This document shows, one piece after another, positions 1 to 8,283 of a stretch of DNA of 64,000 bases. Origin of the DNA: Ruegeria atlantica (GTDB lineage Bacteria > Pseudomonadota > Alphaproteobacteria > Rhodobacterales > Rhodobacteraceae); contig NZ_WQBE01000001.1 in assembly GCF_013032005.1 (NCBI RefSeq), positions 806,001 through 870,000 on the forward strand. Reading direction: 5' to 3'. The stretch's first letter is position 1, and each line of letters starts with the position of its first letter. Under the pieces are notes generated by a model. That model had not been told where the DNA came from and made no database searches. It worked only from the letters and a program-made list of their open reading frames with translations. The position numbers and the translations under genes were made by a program.

Positions 1-908
1 AAGAGGTCGAGATGGCGCGCGAGCTGCTGCCTGCTCTGGACCCGCAGGCGGTTCTTGAGGGGCACATGACTCCGATCTGGTTCGGCTCGGCGATCAACTC
101 GTTCGGGGTCAAGGAACTGATGGAAGGTATCGGCGCCTATGGCCCGCAGCCGCAGGTCCAGTCCGCTGAACCCCGACAAATTGCGCCTGATGAAAAGAAG
201 GTCGCCGGTTTTGTCTTTAAGGTGCAGGCCAACATGGACCCCAAGCACCGCGACCGGGTTGCATTCGTCCGCATGGCAAGCGGCCATTTCAAACGTGGCA
301 TGAAGCTGACCCATGTTCGGTCGAAGAAGCCGATGGCGATTTCGAACCCTGTGCTGTTTCTGGCCTCTGACCGCGAACTGGCCGAAGAGGCCTGGGCCGG
401 AGACATCATTGGTATCCCCAACCACGGTCAGCTGCGCATCGGTGACACCCTGACCGAGGGCGAAGCGCTGCGCGTGTCCGGGATCCCGTCATTCGCACCG
501 GAATTGCTGCAAACTGTCAGGGCAGCCGACCCGCTGAAGGCCAAGCATCTGGAAAAAGCCCTGATGCAGTTTGCCGAGGAAGGTGCGGCCAAGGTTTTCA
601 AGCCATCGATTGGTTCGGGCTATATCGTCGGCGTCGTTGGCGCTCTGCAGTTCGAAGTCCTCGCCAGCCGGATTGAGATGGAATACGGTCTGCCCGTCCG
701 GTTCGAGGCGTCGCAGTTCACCTCTGCCCGCTGGGTGAGCGGTGACAAGGCCGAGGTTGAAAAGTTCGTCAACGCTAATAAACAGCACATCGCCCATGAT
801 CATGACGGCGACATCGTCTATCTGACGCGCTTGCAATGGGATATCGACCGGGTCGTGCGTGATTACCCCGAGCTGAACCTGACAGCGACCAAGGAAATGA
901 TGGTTTGA
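1..908 (+). CDS. prfC: Peptide chain release factor 3 (RF3), 3' part
   Basis: RF3 is a GTPase that recycles RF1 and RF2 from the ribosome after peptide release. The window opens inside the gene; the frame is already open at base 3 and about 300 C-terminal residues are visible, against a usual length near 530, so the GTPase motifs lie upstream. What remains matches translation-factor domain II (around VAFVRMASGHF) and the RF3-specific C-terminal domain (VVGALQFEVLASR, followed by an acidic stretch near HDHDGD). It ends in a TGA at 906-908. It is followed after 44 bases by an unrelated gene on the same strand. The family call is firm; the start is not in the window. Confidence 0.93.
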   Translation, partial: EVEMARELLPALDPQAVLEGHMTPIWFGSAINSFGVKELMEGIGAYGPQPQVQSAEPRQIAPDEKKVAGFVFKVQANMDPKHRDRVAFVRMASGHFKRGMKLTHVRSKKPMAISNPVLFLASDRELAEEAWAGDIIGIPNHGQLRIGDTLTEGEALRVSGIPSFAPELLQTVRAADPLKAKHLEKALMQFAEEGAAKVFKPSIGSGYIVGVVGALQFEVLASRIEMEYGLPVRFEASQFTSARWVSGDKAEVEKFVNANKQHIAHDHDGDIVYLTRLQWDIDRVVRDYPELNLTATKEMMV

Positions 909-952
909 CCCGGGTCTTGTAGTTTGGGCACCGTTCTCTAGGGTTCCGAAGC

Positions 953-1717
953 ATGGCGGATTTGGATCAGGAAAACTATCCCGGCGGTTTCTATTCGGTG
1001 ATGCGCCATCTGGAACGCAAAGAGGTTCCTTATCGCGATCCACAACGGGTACTGCCGCCGCCGGGTGTTGATCTGAGTGAACTTGCCCAAACACCCGTAG
1101 AAAAACCTGACCCGGACGCCAGCTTTGACCACAAGCAGGACGCGCGCAGGAAGTACCACGCGCTGCAGCAGGAATTTTCTGGCCAATCGCTGCTGCATCT
1201 TGTTCACGCAATGTGCATCGCATTGCTGCGCCGGCATCCGTCACCGGCTGAGGCGCGGGCGCTGTTTCTGCGGATGTGGCGGGAAAAGGGGTCAGAGTTG
1301 GCGCGGGACCTGCCTGTGCGTTGGCTTATTTCCTCGGCAACCACATTCGCCGACCATGGCGAAACACTGGATCAGCGCTTGGGCGGACAGGGTCTGTACC
1401 TGTTGTACGATCTGATCAAGCTGCATGATAGCGAGCGTCGGGTATCCCTTCGTCCAAACGATCAAGCCTTTGATATGCAGGGTGAAAAACACCACGACGT
1501 TCCATTGGCATTCGGCATGGCGGGCTATTCGCTAAGGAATGGCGATCTGGATCGAAACCTTTTGGCACGCCTTTGGCGTCATGCAGAAAACGACGCGGTG
1601 TTGCGCCCGCTGGGGTACCGGATGTTGAAACTGGTGATGTACGACCCGCGCAGCATTTTTGGGCGAATCCAGCACTACAAGACCCGGCAGTCCCTGTTGG
1701 ATCACATTGATGACTGA
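953..1717 (+). CDS. Hypothetical protein linked to a glycosyltransferase
   Basis: I do not recognise this 254-residue protein. It has no signal peptide and no membrane segment, and is rich in Arg, Leu and Asp. The middle part (LLHLVHAMCIALLRR, then PAEARALFLRMWREKG) reads like amphipathic helices of a cytoplasmic protein. Its 3' end overlaps the start of the next gene, a glycosyltransferase, by 8 bases (ATG at 1710, stop at 1715-1717), so the two are probably translationally coupled and act together. A weak AGGG lies about 12 bases before the ATG. A role in making or handing on the transferase's substrate is only an inference from this coupling. Confidence 0.7.
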   Translation: MADLDQENYPGGFYSVMRHLERKEVPYRDPQRVLPPPGVDLSELAQTPVEKPDPDASFDHKQDARRKYHALQQEFSGQSLLHLVHAMCIALLRRHPSPAEARALFLRMWREKGSELARDLPVRWLISSATTFADHGETLDQRLGGQGLYLLYDLIKLHDSERRVSLRPNDQAFDMQGEKHHDVPLAFGMAGYSLRNGDLDRNLLARLWRHAENDAVLRPLGYRMLKLVMYDPRSIFGRIQHYKTRQSLLDHIDD

Positions 1718-2648
1718 CGGCTCTGGCTGGGGCATTGTTTCAACGGTTCGGGGCCCTGCCCCGGATATCCTGCGATTTGTTGCCTATCACCTCGATCTTG
1801 GGGTCGACCGGATGCACATCTATCTGGATGAACCCAATTCCAAAGCTTTCGATGCCCTGGATCGGCATCCGAAGGTCGACGTGCATACATGCGATGAGGC
1901 CTTCTGGGCCAGCCGCAAGCGTGAACGGCCCGAACGGCATCAAAACCGTCAGACCGCAAATGCGTCATTCACCTATCGCAAGACCAATCTGAATTGGTTG
2001 GCCCATATCGACATGGACGAGTTTCTGTGGACAGACCGTCCCATTCCCCAGCAACTGACCGATGTTCCCAACCACATCCCCGCTGTACGTGTCCGCCCGA
2101 TCGAAGCCGTGGGCGGTGGCACGGATCTTTTTAAGGCGCATCTTCCAAAGACCCCCCACCGCGACGCCCTCGTACAATCGCTGTACCCGCGTTATGGCGC
2201 CTTTGTTTTGGGTGGGTTCTTCAGCCATTTGCAAGGTAAGCTGATCGTCCGGACGGGCCTGAAGAAACTTAGCTTTCGTATCCACAACCTGTTCCAGGAT
2301 AAAACCCTCTTGCCCTGCAAGTTCGAATTGCCGGGGTTGGAGCTGTGCCATCGACACGCCCCCGACTGGGAACATTTTAAGGCTCACCTTCGATTTCGCC
2401 TGGCGCGTGGCTCGTATCAGCCAGGAATGTCCCTGAATGTTCCACGTGAACGGGGCGGCATGAACATGAACGAATTACTCAGCTGGATCGAGGCCGAAGG
2501 CGGCATGGATGGGCTGCGTGCATTTTTTGACGAAATCAGCGGTGCAGACCCCAACGTGAGAACCCGTCTGGAACAACATGACCTGATCCGATATCGGCCC
2601 CTGGATTTGGACGAAAAAGTCAGGAAACACTTTCCCGGAAGTGACTGA
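1710..2648 (+). CDS. Glycosyltransferase family 2-like protein
   Basis: A probable nucleotide-sugar glycosyltransferase of 312 residues with a GT-A like fold. The N-terminal third has the layout of the Glyco_tranf_2_4 / DUF23 type: PAPDILRFVAYHLDLGVDRMH, a conserved YLDEPN turn, and the acidic metal-binding motif HIDMDEFLW near residue 95. Downstream come SFRIHN and HRHAPDWEHFK, common in this family. No signal peptide or membrane helix is visible, so it is likely cytoplasmic. The ATG at 1710 is preferred because it overlaps the upstream stop and gives the normal family N-terminus; the frame is open 17 codons further up. The acceptor is unknown; surface polysaccharide is a reasonable guess. 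Confidence 0.8.
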   Translation: MTDGSGWGIVSTVRGPAPDILRFVAYHLDLGVDRMHIYLDEPNSKAFDALDRHPKVDVHTCDEAFWASRKRERPERHQNRQTANASFTYRKTNLNWLAHIDMDEFLWTDRPIPQQLTDVPNHIPAVRVRPIEAVGGGTDLFKAHLPKTPHRDALVQSLYPRYGAFVLGGFFSHLQGKLIVRTGLKKLSFRIHNLFQDKTLLPCKFELPGLELCHRHAPDWEHFKAHLRFRLARGSYQPGMSLNVPRERGGMNMNELLSWIEAEGGMDGLRAFFDEISGADPNVRTRLEQHDLIRYRPLDLDEKVRKHFPGSD

Positions 2649-2834
2649 ATTGTTGCGAGAAATCCGCAGAGAGAGCACAGTAAAAACCTTAAAGAGGTCT
2701 TCATTTGACCATACCCGGCGTTTTTGTTATGTCCCCCTCCAAGCCGAAATTGCGCAATGCAGCGTATGGCCATCCGGGCCCGGCACACCTTTGACGCGCG
2801 GGCCAGGTCTAATGTCCGCATGAACCGGACATAC

Positions 2835-4193
2835 ATGACAAAATTTAACGAACTGAACCTGAACCCGAAGGTCCTCAAAGCCATTGAGGAAGCCGGATAC
2901 GAATCCCCCACCCCGATCCAAGAAGGCGCAATTCCACCTGCGCTGGAAGGTCGTGATGTATTGGGGATCGCCCAGACCGGCACGGGAAAAACTGCAAGCT
3001 TTACGCTGCCGATGATCACAATGCTGGCACGGGGCCGCGCGCGCGCGCGGATGCCACGGTCGCTGGTGCTGTGCCCGACACGGGAACTGGCTGCACAGGT
3101 CGCCGAGAATTTCGACACCTATAGCAAACACCTGAAACTGACCAAGGCGTTGTTGATCGGAGGCGTCAGCTTCAAGGAACAGGACGCACTGATCGACCGT
3201 GGTGTCGATGTTCTGATCGCAACTCCCGGCCGACTGCTGGACCATTTCGAACGCGGCAAATTGTTGTTGACCGGCGTGCAGATCATGGTCGTGGACGAAG
3301 CTGACCGGATGCTAGACATGGGTTTTATCCCCGATATCGAGCGCATCTTCTCGCTTACGCCGTTCACCCGCCAGACGCTGTTCTTTTCGGCCACCATGGC
3401 GTCCGAGATTGAACGCATCACCGACACTTTCCTGTCTGCCCCCGCGCGGGTGGAGGTTGCCCGGCAGGCGACCGCCTCGGAAACCATTGAACAGGGCGTG
3501 GTCATGTTCAAAGGCGGCCGTCGCGACCGAGAGGCCAGCGCCAAGCGCAAGGTCTTGCGCGCTCTGATCGATGCCGAGGGTGAAAAATGCACCAACGCGA
3601 TCATCTTCTGTAACCGCAAGACAGACGTTGATATCTGCGCAAAATCGCTAAAGAAATACGGCTATGACGCTGCCGCGATCCACGGCGATCTGGACCAATC
3701 ACAGCGGATGAAAACGCTGGACGGTTTCCGCGACGGCTCGTTGCGGTTGCTGGTTGCCTCGGACGTGGCTGCGCGTGGCCTTGATGTCCCGTCGGTCAGC
3801 CATGTTTTCAATTTCGACGTCCCCGGCCACCCCGAGGATTACGTTCACCGCATCGGCCGCACCGGTCGTGCCGGGCGCGACGGCAAGGCGATTACCATCT
3901 GTTCGGGCCGTGACGAAAAGGCGCTGGCTGCGATTGAAAAGCTGATCCAGAAGGACATTCCAAAGCTCGACAATCCGGTCAAGGACGAACCCAAAGCCGA
4001 CACGCCGAAGCCTGAGAAAAAGACCAAGTCTGCCGACACGCAAAAGAACGAAGGCAAAAAGAGCGACCGCAAAAAGGACAAAGAACCTAAAGGTCGTGGC
4101 CGTCGTTCGGATAACGGCAACGCGGTTGTGGGCATGGGCGATCACCTGCCCAGCTTCATTGCCCTAAGCTTTGCCGAGCGTCGTGCTGGTTAA
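2835..4193 (+). CDS. rhlE: DEAD-box ATP-dependent RNA helicase, RhlE type
   Basis: An RNA-dependent ATPase that unwinds short RNA duplexes during ribosome assembly or RNA decay. All core motifs are present in order: Q motif (SPTPIQ), Walker A AQTGTGKT, PTRELAAQ, the DEAD box in VVDEADRMLDMGF, SAT, then ARGLDVPSV and HRIGRTGRAG. The last 70 or so residues form a Lys/Glu/Asp-rich disordered tail typical of RhlE relatives. The ATG at 2835 gives the usual TKFNELNL start; 2820 is an alternative and neither has a strong ribosome site. Its stop overlaps the stop of the convergent permease in the shared tetranucleotide TTAA (4190-4193). Confidence 0.93.
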   Translation: MTKFNELNLNPKVLKAIEEAGYESPTPIQEGAIPPALEGRDVLGIAQTGTGKTASFTLPMITMLARGRARARMPRSLVLCPTRELAAQVAENFDTYSKHLKLTKALLIGGVSFKEQDALIDRGVDVLIATPGRLLDHFERGKLLLTGVQIMVVDEADRMLDMGFIPDIERIFSLTPFTRQTLFFSATMASEIERITDTFLSAPARVEVARQATASETIEQGVVMFKGGRRDREASAKRKVLRALIDAEGEKCTNAIIFCNRKTDVDICAKSLKKYGYDAAAIHGDLDQSQRMKTLDGFRDGSLRLLVASDVAARGLDVPSVSHVFNFDVPGHPEDYVHRIGRTGRAGRDGKAITICSGRDEKALAAIEKLIQKDIPKLDNPVKDEPKADTPKPEKKTKSADTQKNEGKKSDRKKDKEPKGRGRRSDNGNAVVGMGDHLPSFIALSFAERRAG

Positions 4194-5092
4194 ATCGCCA
4201 GCACCAGCGCCAGGATCGACAACCCCAACAACGCCATCCCGGCGATCTCACGCCGGGTAATGGTCTCGCGGAAAAACAGGATCGATGCGAACAGGCTGAG
4301 CAACAGTTCGACCTGCCCCAACGCTTTGACATAAGCCGCGTTCTGCAAGGTGAACGCAAAGAACCAGCAAAACGATCCGCCCAGACTGGTCAAACCGACA
4401 AACACCCCGGTTCGACGTGTCTGCCACACCGCAAGCAGTTCGGCCCGGTCGCGCCACAGCAGCCATAGCGCCATGCTGAGGAACTGGAACGTCACAACCG
4501 CGGCCAGAGTGATCAGAGCGCGAAACCACGCGTCAATATCACCCAATTCAAGCGACGCACCCCGGTAACTGACGGCGGAAAAGGCGAACAATACTCCTGA
4601 CCCCAACCCTAGGCGCGACGCCCGGTTGGTCAGATGTTTCCACCACGCCCCGTCGCCTCCGGGTGATTTGGACAGCAAAAGCACCGCCATCAATCCCAGC
4701 AAGATCGCAACCAGACCCCCGTACGAGATCTGATCGCCCAGCACCAGAAAACCGACAATTGCAGTCTGAATAACTTCGGTTTTCTTAAAGGTAATCCCAA
4801 CCGCAAAATTTCGTTGCTTGAACAAAGCGACCACGCAGATCGTTGCCAGAATTTGCGCGGTGCCACCGATGACAGCGTATACCCAGAACCACCCCGTCAG
4901 CGGCGGCAGGCTGAAGCCAGTCACTTGCAGCGCCACAATCAGTCCCAAAAGCGCCAGTGGCATCGAATACGCGAACCGGGCAAACGTCGCCCCGGCCGCC
5001 GTCAGCTTTACGGTGCTGAGGGATTTTTGCAGCATGAACCGCACTGTCTGGAACGAGGCGGCAGCGATTGTGATGGGAATCCATAAACTCAT
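4190..5092 (-). CDS. DMT-superfamily permease (EamA domain)
   Basis: An integral inner-membrane protein of 300 residues with about ten hydrophobic helices and two EamA repeats, the layout of drug/metabolite transporters. The substrate cannot be read from the sequence. It is the last gene of a leftward run with the desaturase at 5113-5997 (20-base gap) and the DUF2061 protein at 5990-6205, so the three are probably cotranscribed. A short loop in the middle (SKSPGGDGAWW) separates the halves, and NAAYVKALGQVELLLSLFAS near the C-terminus matches the second EamA repeat. The 3' end overlaps the helicase stop by four bases. Confidence 0.85.
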   Translation of the reverse strand: MSLWIPITIAAASFQTVRFMLQKSLSTVKLTAAGATFARFAYSMPLALLGLIVALQVTGFSLPPLTGWFWVYAVIGGTAQILATICVVALFKQRNFAVGITFKKTEVIQTAIVGFLVLGDQISYGGLVAILLGLMAVLLLSKSPGGDGAWWKHLTNRASRLGLGSGVLFAFSAVSYRGASLELGDIDAWFRALITLAAVVTFQFLSMALWLLWRDRAELLAVWQTRRTGVFVGLTSLGGSFCWFFAFTLQNAAYVKALGQVELLLSLFASILFFRETITRREIAGMALLGLSILALVLAI

Positions 5093-5112
5093 GGCCCCCT
5101 TGTGTCGCTAAA

Positions 5113-5997
5113 TCAAGGCTTTGGCCAGAGAGGATGTTCCACCGGATCCTTGGCCCGCAGGAAATACGCCTTAAAGATCTGCGCGTAAGACCGGTAGACA
5201 TAAGCCTCATTCCGGGTCTGATACCGATCTTTGCTGGCGCGATATAGCGCAGGCAGGCGGTACCAGGGCGCACCAGGATTCATGTGATGAACCACATGCA
5301 GGTTGTTGTTTAAAAACAGAAAAGCCAGCAACCCACGATCTTCGATAATCACAGTACGGGCCTGCGGATTTTCATGCGCGCGATGTTCAAGGAAGGTGCG
5401 GATCTTCACCAGCCCCAGCCCGATATAGGCGGACAGAACATACGCCCAAATCGGCATTGCCGAGTGCCCGACCACCCACAAAACCAAGGTCACTCCAACC
5501 AGATGCAGCGCCCAGGCCCGCAGGATGCCAAGGTCGCCCAGCAACGCACCGCGCAATTCATTCCGCGTGAATATGAATTGGCCAATCGCCGGACCCAGCA
5601 CCATGCGCCCCAACAATGTGTTGTTCACAGACAGCAGCCATCGCTGCCACCCGGCCAATGCGCCCCAGACCTGTGGATCCAGATAGTTGGTTTCAGGATC
5701 GTCATAGGGGTCGGTCAACGTCTCATCCCGGTGATGGGCCAGATGCAGGTCGCGGAACCTCTGATACGGGATGAACAGGGTCAGAGGCAGCGCCATCAGA
5801 GCCTCATTCAGCCATTTTGTACGAAACGGGTGGCCGTGCAGCGCCTCATGCGTCAACGAGGAATGGAGCGCCGCAACCAGACCCATCACCGGAATTGCCA
5901 GCCAAACCGGCATCAGGAAAATCACTGCCAGCCACGCCCCATAGCAAGCCAGGATCAGGGCGAACGTGCCCCATTCGGGTGCTGCAGGCCTAGACAT
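5113..5997 (-). CDS. Membrane fatty acid desaturase
   Basis: A di-iron membrane desaturase or hydroxylase of 294 residues. The three histidine clusters that hold the iron pair are visible: HEALHGH near residue 50, HLAHHRD near residue 85, and HVVHHM near residue 232. Hydrophobic segments surround them as expected for the fold. The substrate is probably an acyl chain of a membrane lipid, though beta-carotene-type and sterol-type relatives share these motifs. The start overlaps the 3' end of the DUF2061 gene by 8 bases, indicating translational coupling, and the EamA permease follows after 20 bases. A second, different desaturase lies at 37933-38820. Confidence 0.87.
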   Translation of the reverse strand: MSRPAAPEWGTFALILACYGAWLAVIFLMPVWLAIPVMGLVAALHSSLTHEALHGHPFRTKWLNEALMALPLTLFIPYQRFRDLHLAHHRDETLTDPYDDPETNYLDPQVWGALAGWQRWLLSVNNTLLGRMVLGPAIGQFIFTRNELRGALLGDLGILRAWALHLVGVTLVLWVVGHSAMPIWAYVLSAYIGLGLVKIRTFLEHRAHENPQARTVIIEDRGLLAFLFLNNNLHVVHHMNPGAPWYRLPALYRASKDRYQTRNEAYVYRSYAQIFKAYFLRAKDPVEHPLWPKP

Positions 5998-6205
5998 TGC
6001 GCCCCCATGAGATTTTGGCCCAGACGCGCTCGTAAATAACGTACATCGTCAATCCGATGGCCGTATTTACAATCGCCAGTGTCCCGCCCACAGCCGCCGA
6101 GCCAGTCGCGACCAGCCCGACCAGTGTCATCACCAGCAAGCCCATCGCATTCCACAGCACCGCTTTCACGACTGATCTGCGCCGTGTTTCCATTCCGTCA
6201 CCCAT
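5990..6205 (-). CDS. DUF2061 small membrane protein
   Basis: A 71-residue protein matching the DUF2061 family: a basic start (RRRSVVKAVLW) followed by two hydrophobic helices and the typical end YVIYERVWAKISWGRN. Function is unknown; members are found near lipid and sulfur genes in many proteobacteria. It is the first gene of the leftward desaturase operon and overlaps the desaturase by 8 bases. An internal ATG four codons in (METRRRS) is also possible as start. Its promoter must lie in the AT-rich 95-base gap that it shares with the divergent XRE regulator. Confidence 0.82.
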   Translation of the reverse strand: MGDGMETRRRSVVKAVLWNAMGLLVMTLVGLVATGSAAVGGTLAIVNTAIGLTMYVIYERVWAKISWGRNV

Positions 6206-6300
6206 ATTATTGTTGTGTCTTCAAAATTACGGGTCACGGCATCCGTTGAAAATTCTGAATATGATTAACAAAACTCATCAACTGTGATATTTTTAAACAT
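6206..6300. promoter_or_regulatory. Divergent promoter region, DUF2061/desaturase operon and XRE gene
   Basis: A 95-base spacer that is clearly more AT-rich than its surroundings, between two divergent starts. It must hold the promoters of both transcription units. I do not see a perfect palindrome, and no good ribosome site precedes the regulator ATG at 6301 (the bases before it are mostly T and A). By position it is the most likely binding site of the XRE protein. Confidence 0.5.
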
Positions 6301-7167
6301 ATGCAGGAAAAAATCGACAAAAGAGACCGCGCGGCACAGTTCCGTACTCGCCTAGCCCGGGCGATGGAGGAGCGACACGTCAGTCAAAGCGCGCTGGCGC
6401 GTCAGATTGCGGTGGACCGTTCGACCGTATCGCAGCTTTTGACGGGTGAAGGCGCGCGCTTGCCAAATGCACATGTGGTAGGCAGTTGCGCCTCGGCGCT
6501 GGGGGTTTCGGCGGATTGGCTTCTGAGCCTGTCCGACCGACCCGAAAGCGCAGCGGAATTGTTGGCCAGCTCACTGACAATGACCGAAGCACCACGTGCG
6601 CTGGTGGATGAGCGCATCTTTGAGTGGCATCAAGAAGCCGCAGGGTACAAAATCCGTTATGTTCCAGCGACTTTGCCCGACATGTTAAAGACCCGCGCGG
6701 TGCTGGAGTGGGAATATGCCCCGCATCTGGGGCGGACGGCGGATCAGGCCATCGGAGCCTCGGCTGACCGGCTGATGTGGATGCGCAGCGCGCAATCCGA
6801 CTATGAAATCGCCATGCCGCTGTATGAAATCGATAGTTTCGTCCATGCGCGGGGCTATTACGACGGTCTTTGTCCCAAAATCCGGTTGGAACAGATCGAC
6901 CATCTGCTGGAGATTTGCCAACAGCTCTACCCGCGTCTTAGAATCTATCTGTTTGACGCAAAACGGCTTTATTCCGCTCCGGTCACGATCTTCGGCCCTT
7001 TGCTTTGTGTTTTCTACGCCGGCAGCCACTATATGGCCTTTCGGGATCGTGATCGGATCGAAACCTTCACCCGCCATTTCGACCGACTGGTACGCGAGGC
7101 TGACCTGACTGCGCGCGACTTCTCAGAACACCTTAAACGGCTGCGCTCGCAAATTTCCGACCACTAA
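6301..7167 (+). CDS. XRE-family transcriptional regulator with C-terminal sensor-like domain
   Basis: A 288-residue DNA-binding regulator. Residues about 15-72 form a helix-turn-helix of the XRE/Cro type (SQSALARQIAVDRSTVSQLLTGEG, then ALGVSADWLLSLSDRP). The remaining 200 residues are not a known effector domain that I can name; they contain FEWHQEAAGYKIRYVPATLPDMLKT and a hydrophobic stretch VTIFGPLLCVFYAGSHYMAF. The gene is divergent from the DUF2061/desaturase/EamA operon, the usual arrangement of a local regulator, so control of membrane-lipid unsaturation is a fair inference. The ATG lacks a clear ribosome site. Signal and target are unproven. Confidence 0.8.
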   Translation: MQEKIDKRDRAAQFRTRLARAMEERHVSQSALARQIAVDRSTVSQLLTGEGARLPNAHVVGSCASALGVSADWLLSLSDRPESAAELLASSLTMTEAPRALVDERIFEWHQEAAGYKIRYVPATLPDMLKTRAVLEWEYAPHLGRTADQAIGASADRLMWMRSAQSDYEIAMPLYEIDSFVHARGYYDGLCPKIRLEQIDHLLEICQQLYPRLRIYLFDAKRLYSAPVTIFGPLLCVFYAGSHYMAFRDRDRIETFTRHFDRLVREADLTARDFSEHLKRLRSQISDH

Positions 7168-7249
7168 GGATGCACCTAAGCCTGTCTTGTGCTATCGTCG
7201 TTCGGCGCGAACCTTCGGGTATTCCGATCACAGACGGAGGACGACAGGA

Positions 7250-7432
7250 ATGGACGCACTACAGACCGCTCAATACGCACGGGCCTTATATACTGTTCAC
7301 GGCGACCGGGCCGAGGCGGAAGCCGCACAAAAGATGCGCGAATGTGAAGCCGCCGGAAATAGACAGGAAGCGCTAGACTGGCAAGCTGTCCGCCAGACCA
7401 TCCGCCAAATTCGCGGGCCAAATCAGGGCTAG
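7250..7432 (+). CDS. Small hypothetical protein, 60 residues
   Basis: A short gene with a strong ribosome site (CGGAGG about ten bases before the ATG at 7250). The product is a soluble, mostly helical peptide rich in Ala, Gln, Glu and Arg (for example GDRAEAEAAQKMRECEAAG) with one cysteine. It lies 82 bases after the XRE regulator and is followed by a hairpin. I do not recognise a function; similar short proteins are common in this bacterial family. The good ribosome site and biased composition support a real gene. Confidence 0.65.
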   Translation: MDALQTAQYARALYTVHGDRAEAEAAQKMRECEAAGNRQEALDWQAVRQTIRQIRGPNQG

Positions 7433-7470
7433 CTTCAGCGTTTCGAAAAAGCCCTGCCCCAAGCCGATCA

Positions 7471-7516
7471 CCAATGCCCTTATTGCGCCAGGGCATTGGG
7501 GTTCTGTGTGTTTTCT
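7471..7516. terminator. Probable terminator between convergent genes
   Basis: A perfect 10-base inverted repeat, CCAATGCCCT (7471-7480) and AGGGCATTGG (7490-7499), with a 9-base loop, followed by a T-rich stretch to 7516. It lies between the stop of the 60-residue gene and the stop of the leftward SDR gene at 7525, so it may serve both strands. Confidence 0.55.
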
Positions 7517-7524
7517 AAACCGAG

Positions 7525-8283
7525 TTAGATTTTCGGATCTGGATTCACCGTGTGCCCATCCACGGCAATAACCTGCCCCGAAACAAGCCGCGCCGCATCC
7601 GAGGCGAGGAACACGGCCATGTTTGCGATATCGTGACCTTCAACAAAGCGCCCCATCGAGGTACCCGAAGCATACCCCGCATAGACCTGATCGCGGGTCA
7701 TACCTTTTGCGGCCGCTTCGCGCGCCAGCACACCCTCCATCCGTGGGCCTTCAACCGCTCCAGGACAAATCGCATTGGCGCGAATACCGTGGGGGCCAAG
7801 TTCCATCGCAAGGGTTTTCATCAGGCCAATCACCGCCCATTTCGCCGCTGCATATGGCGCGCGGTACGGGTACCCGTATTGACCAGCAGTTGACGACGTC
7901 AGGGTGATGCTGCCCGCCTGCGCGGTCTTCATCAAAGGGACTGCATGTTTCACGGCCAGAAAAGCGCCCTCGAGGTTGACCGAAACGCAGGACCGCCAAT
8001 CTGCCAACCCGATATCCTCGATCGCGTTTGTCGGTCCTGCCGTGCCTGCATTGGCGCACAGCGCATCCAATCCACCTTCGGCTGCGATATCCTGAAAAAC
8101 GGCGCCCATATCGGACTCACTTGCGGCATCGGCGCGACGAGCCTCCCAGTGATCCGGCACCGTATTCAAAACCGCCTCGTCAATATCCGTGATCCAAACA
8201 CCATAGCCTGCATCATCAAATGCTTCGGCCATGGCACGGCCAACGCCCGAGGCGCCAGCCGTAATCAGAACCCGCCCGGTCAT
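7525..8283 (-). CDS. SDR-family oxidoreductase of the carnitine cluster
   Basis: A classical NAD(P)-dependent short-chain dehydrogenase of 252 residues. Visible are a cofactor-binding ITAGASGVGRA, the CANAG strand, the catalytic Ser in TLTSSTAG, and the YAAAK catalytic pair, ending in an SGQVIAVDGH tail. Its start overlaps the stop of the carnitine dehydrogenase/thioesterase gene by four bases, so it is the last gene of the leftward carnitine operon. Its substrate is unknown: it might act on a hydroxy acid made from acetoacetate or on another step of carnitine use, but this is inferred only from position. Confidence 0.85.
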   Translation of the reverse strand: MTGRVLITAGASGVGRAMAEAFDDAGYGVWITDIDEAVLNTVPDHWEARRADAASESDMGAVFQDIAAEGGLDALCANAGTAGPTNAIEDIGLADWRSCVSVNLEGAFLAVKHAVPLMKTAQAGSITLTSSTAGQYGYPYRAPYAAAKWAVIGLMKTLAMELGPHGIRANAICPGAVEGPRMEGVLAREAAAKGMTRDQVYAGYASGTSMGRFVEGHDIANMAVFLASDAARLVSGQVIAVDGHTVNPDPKI

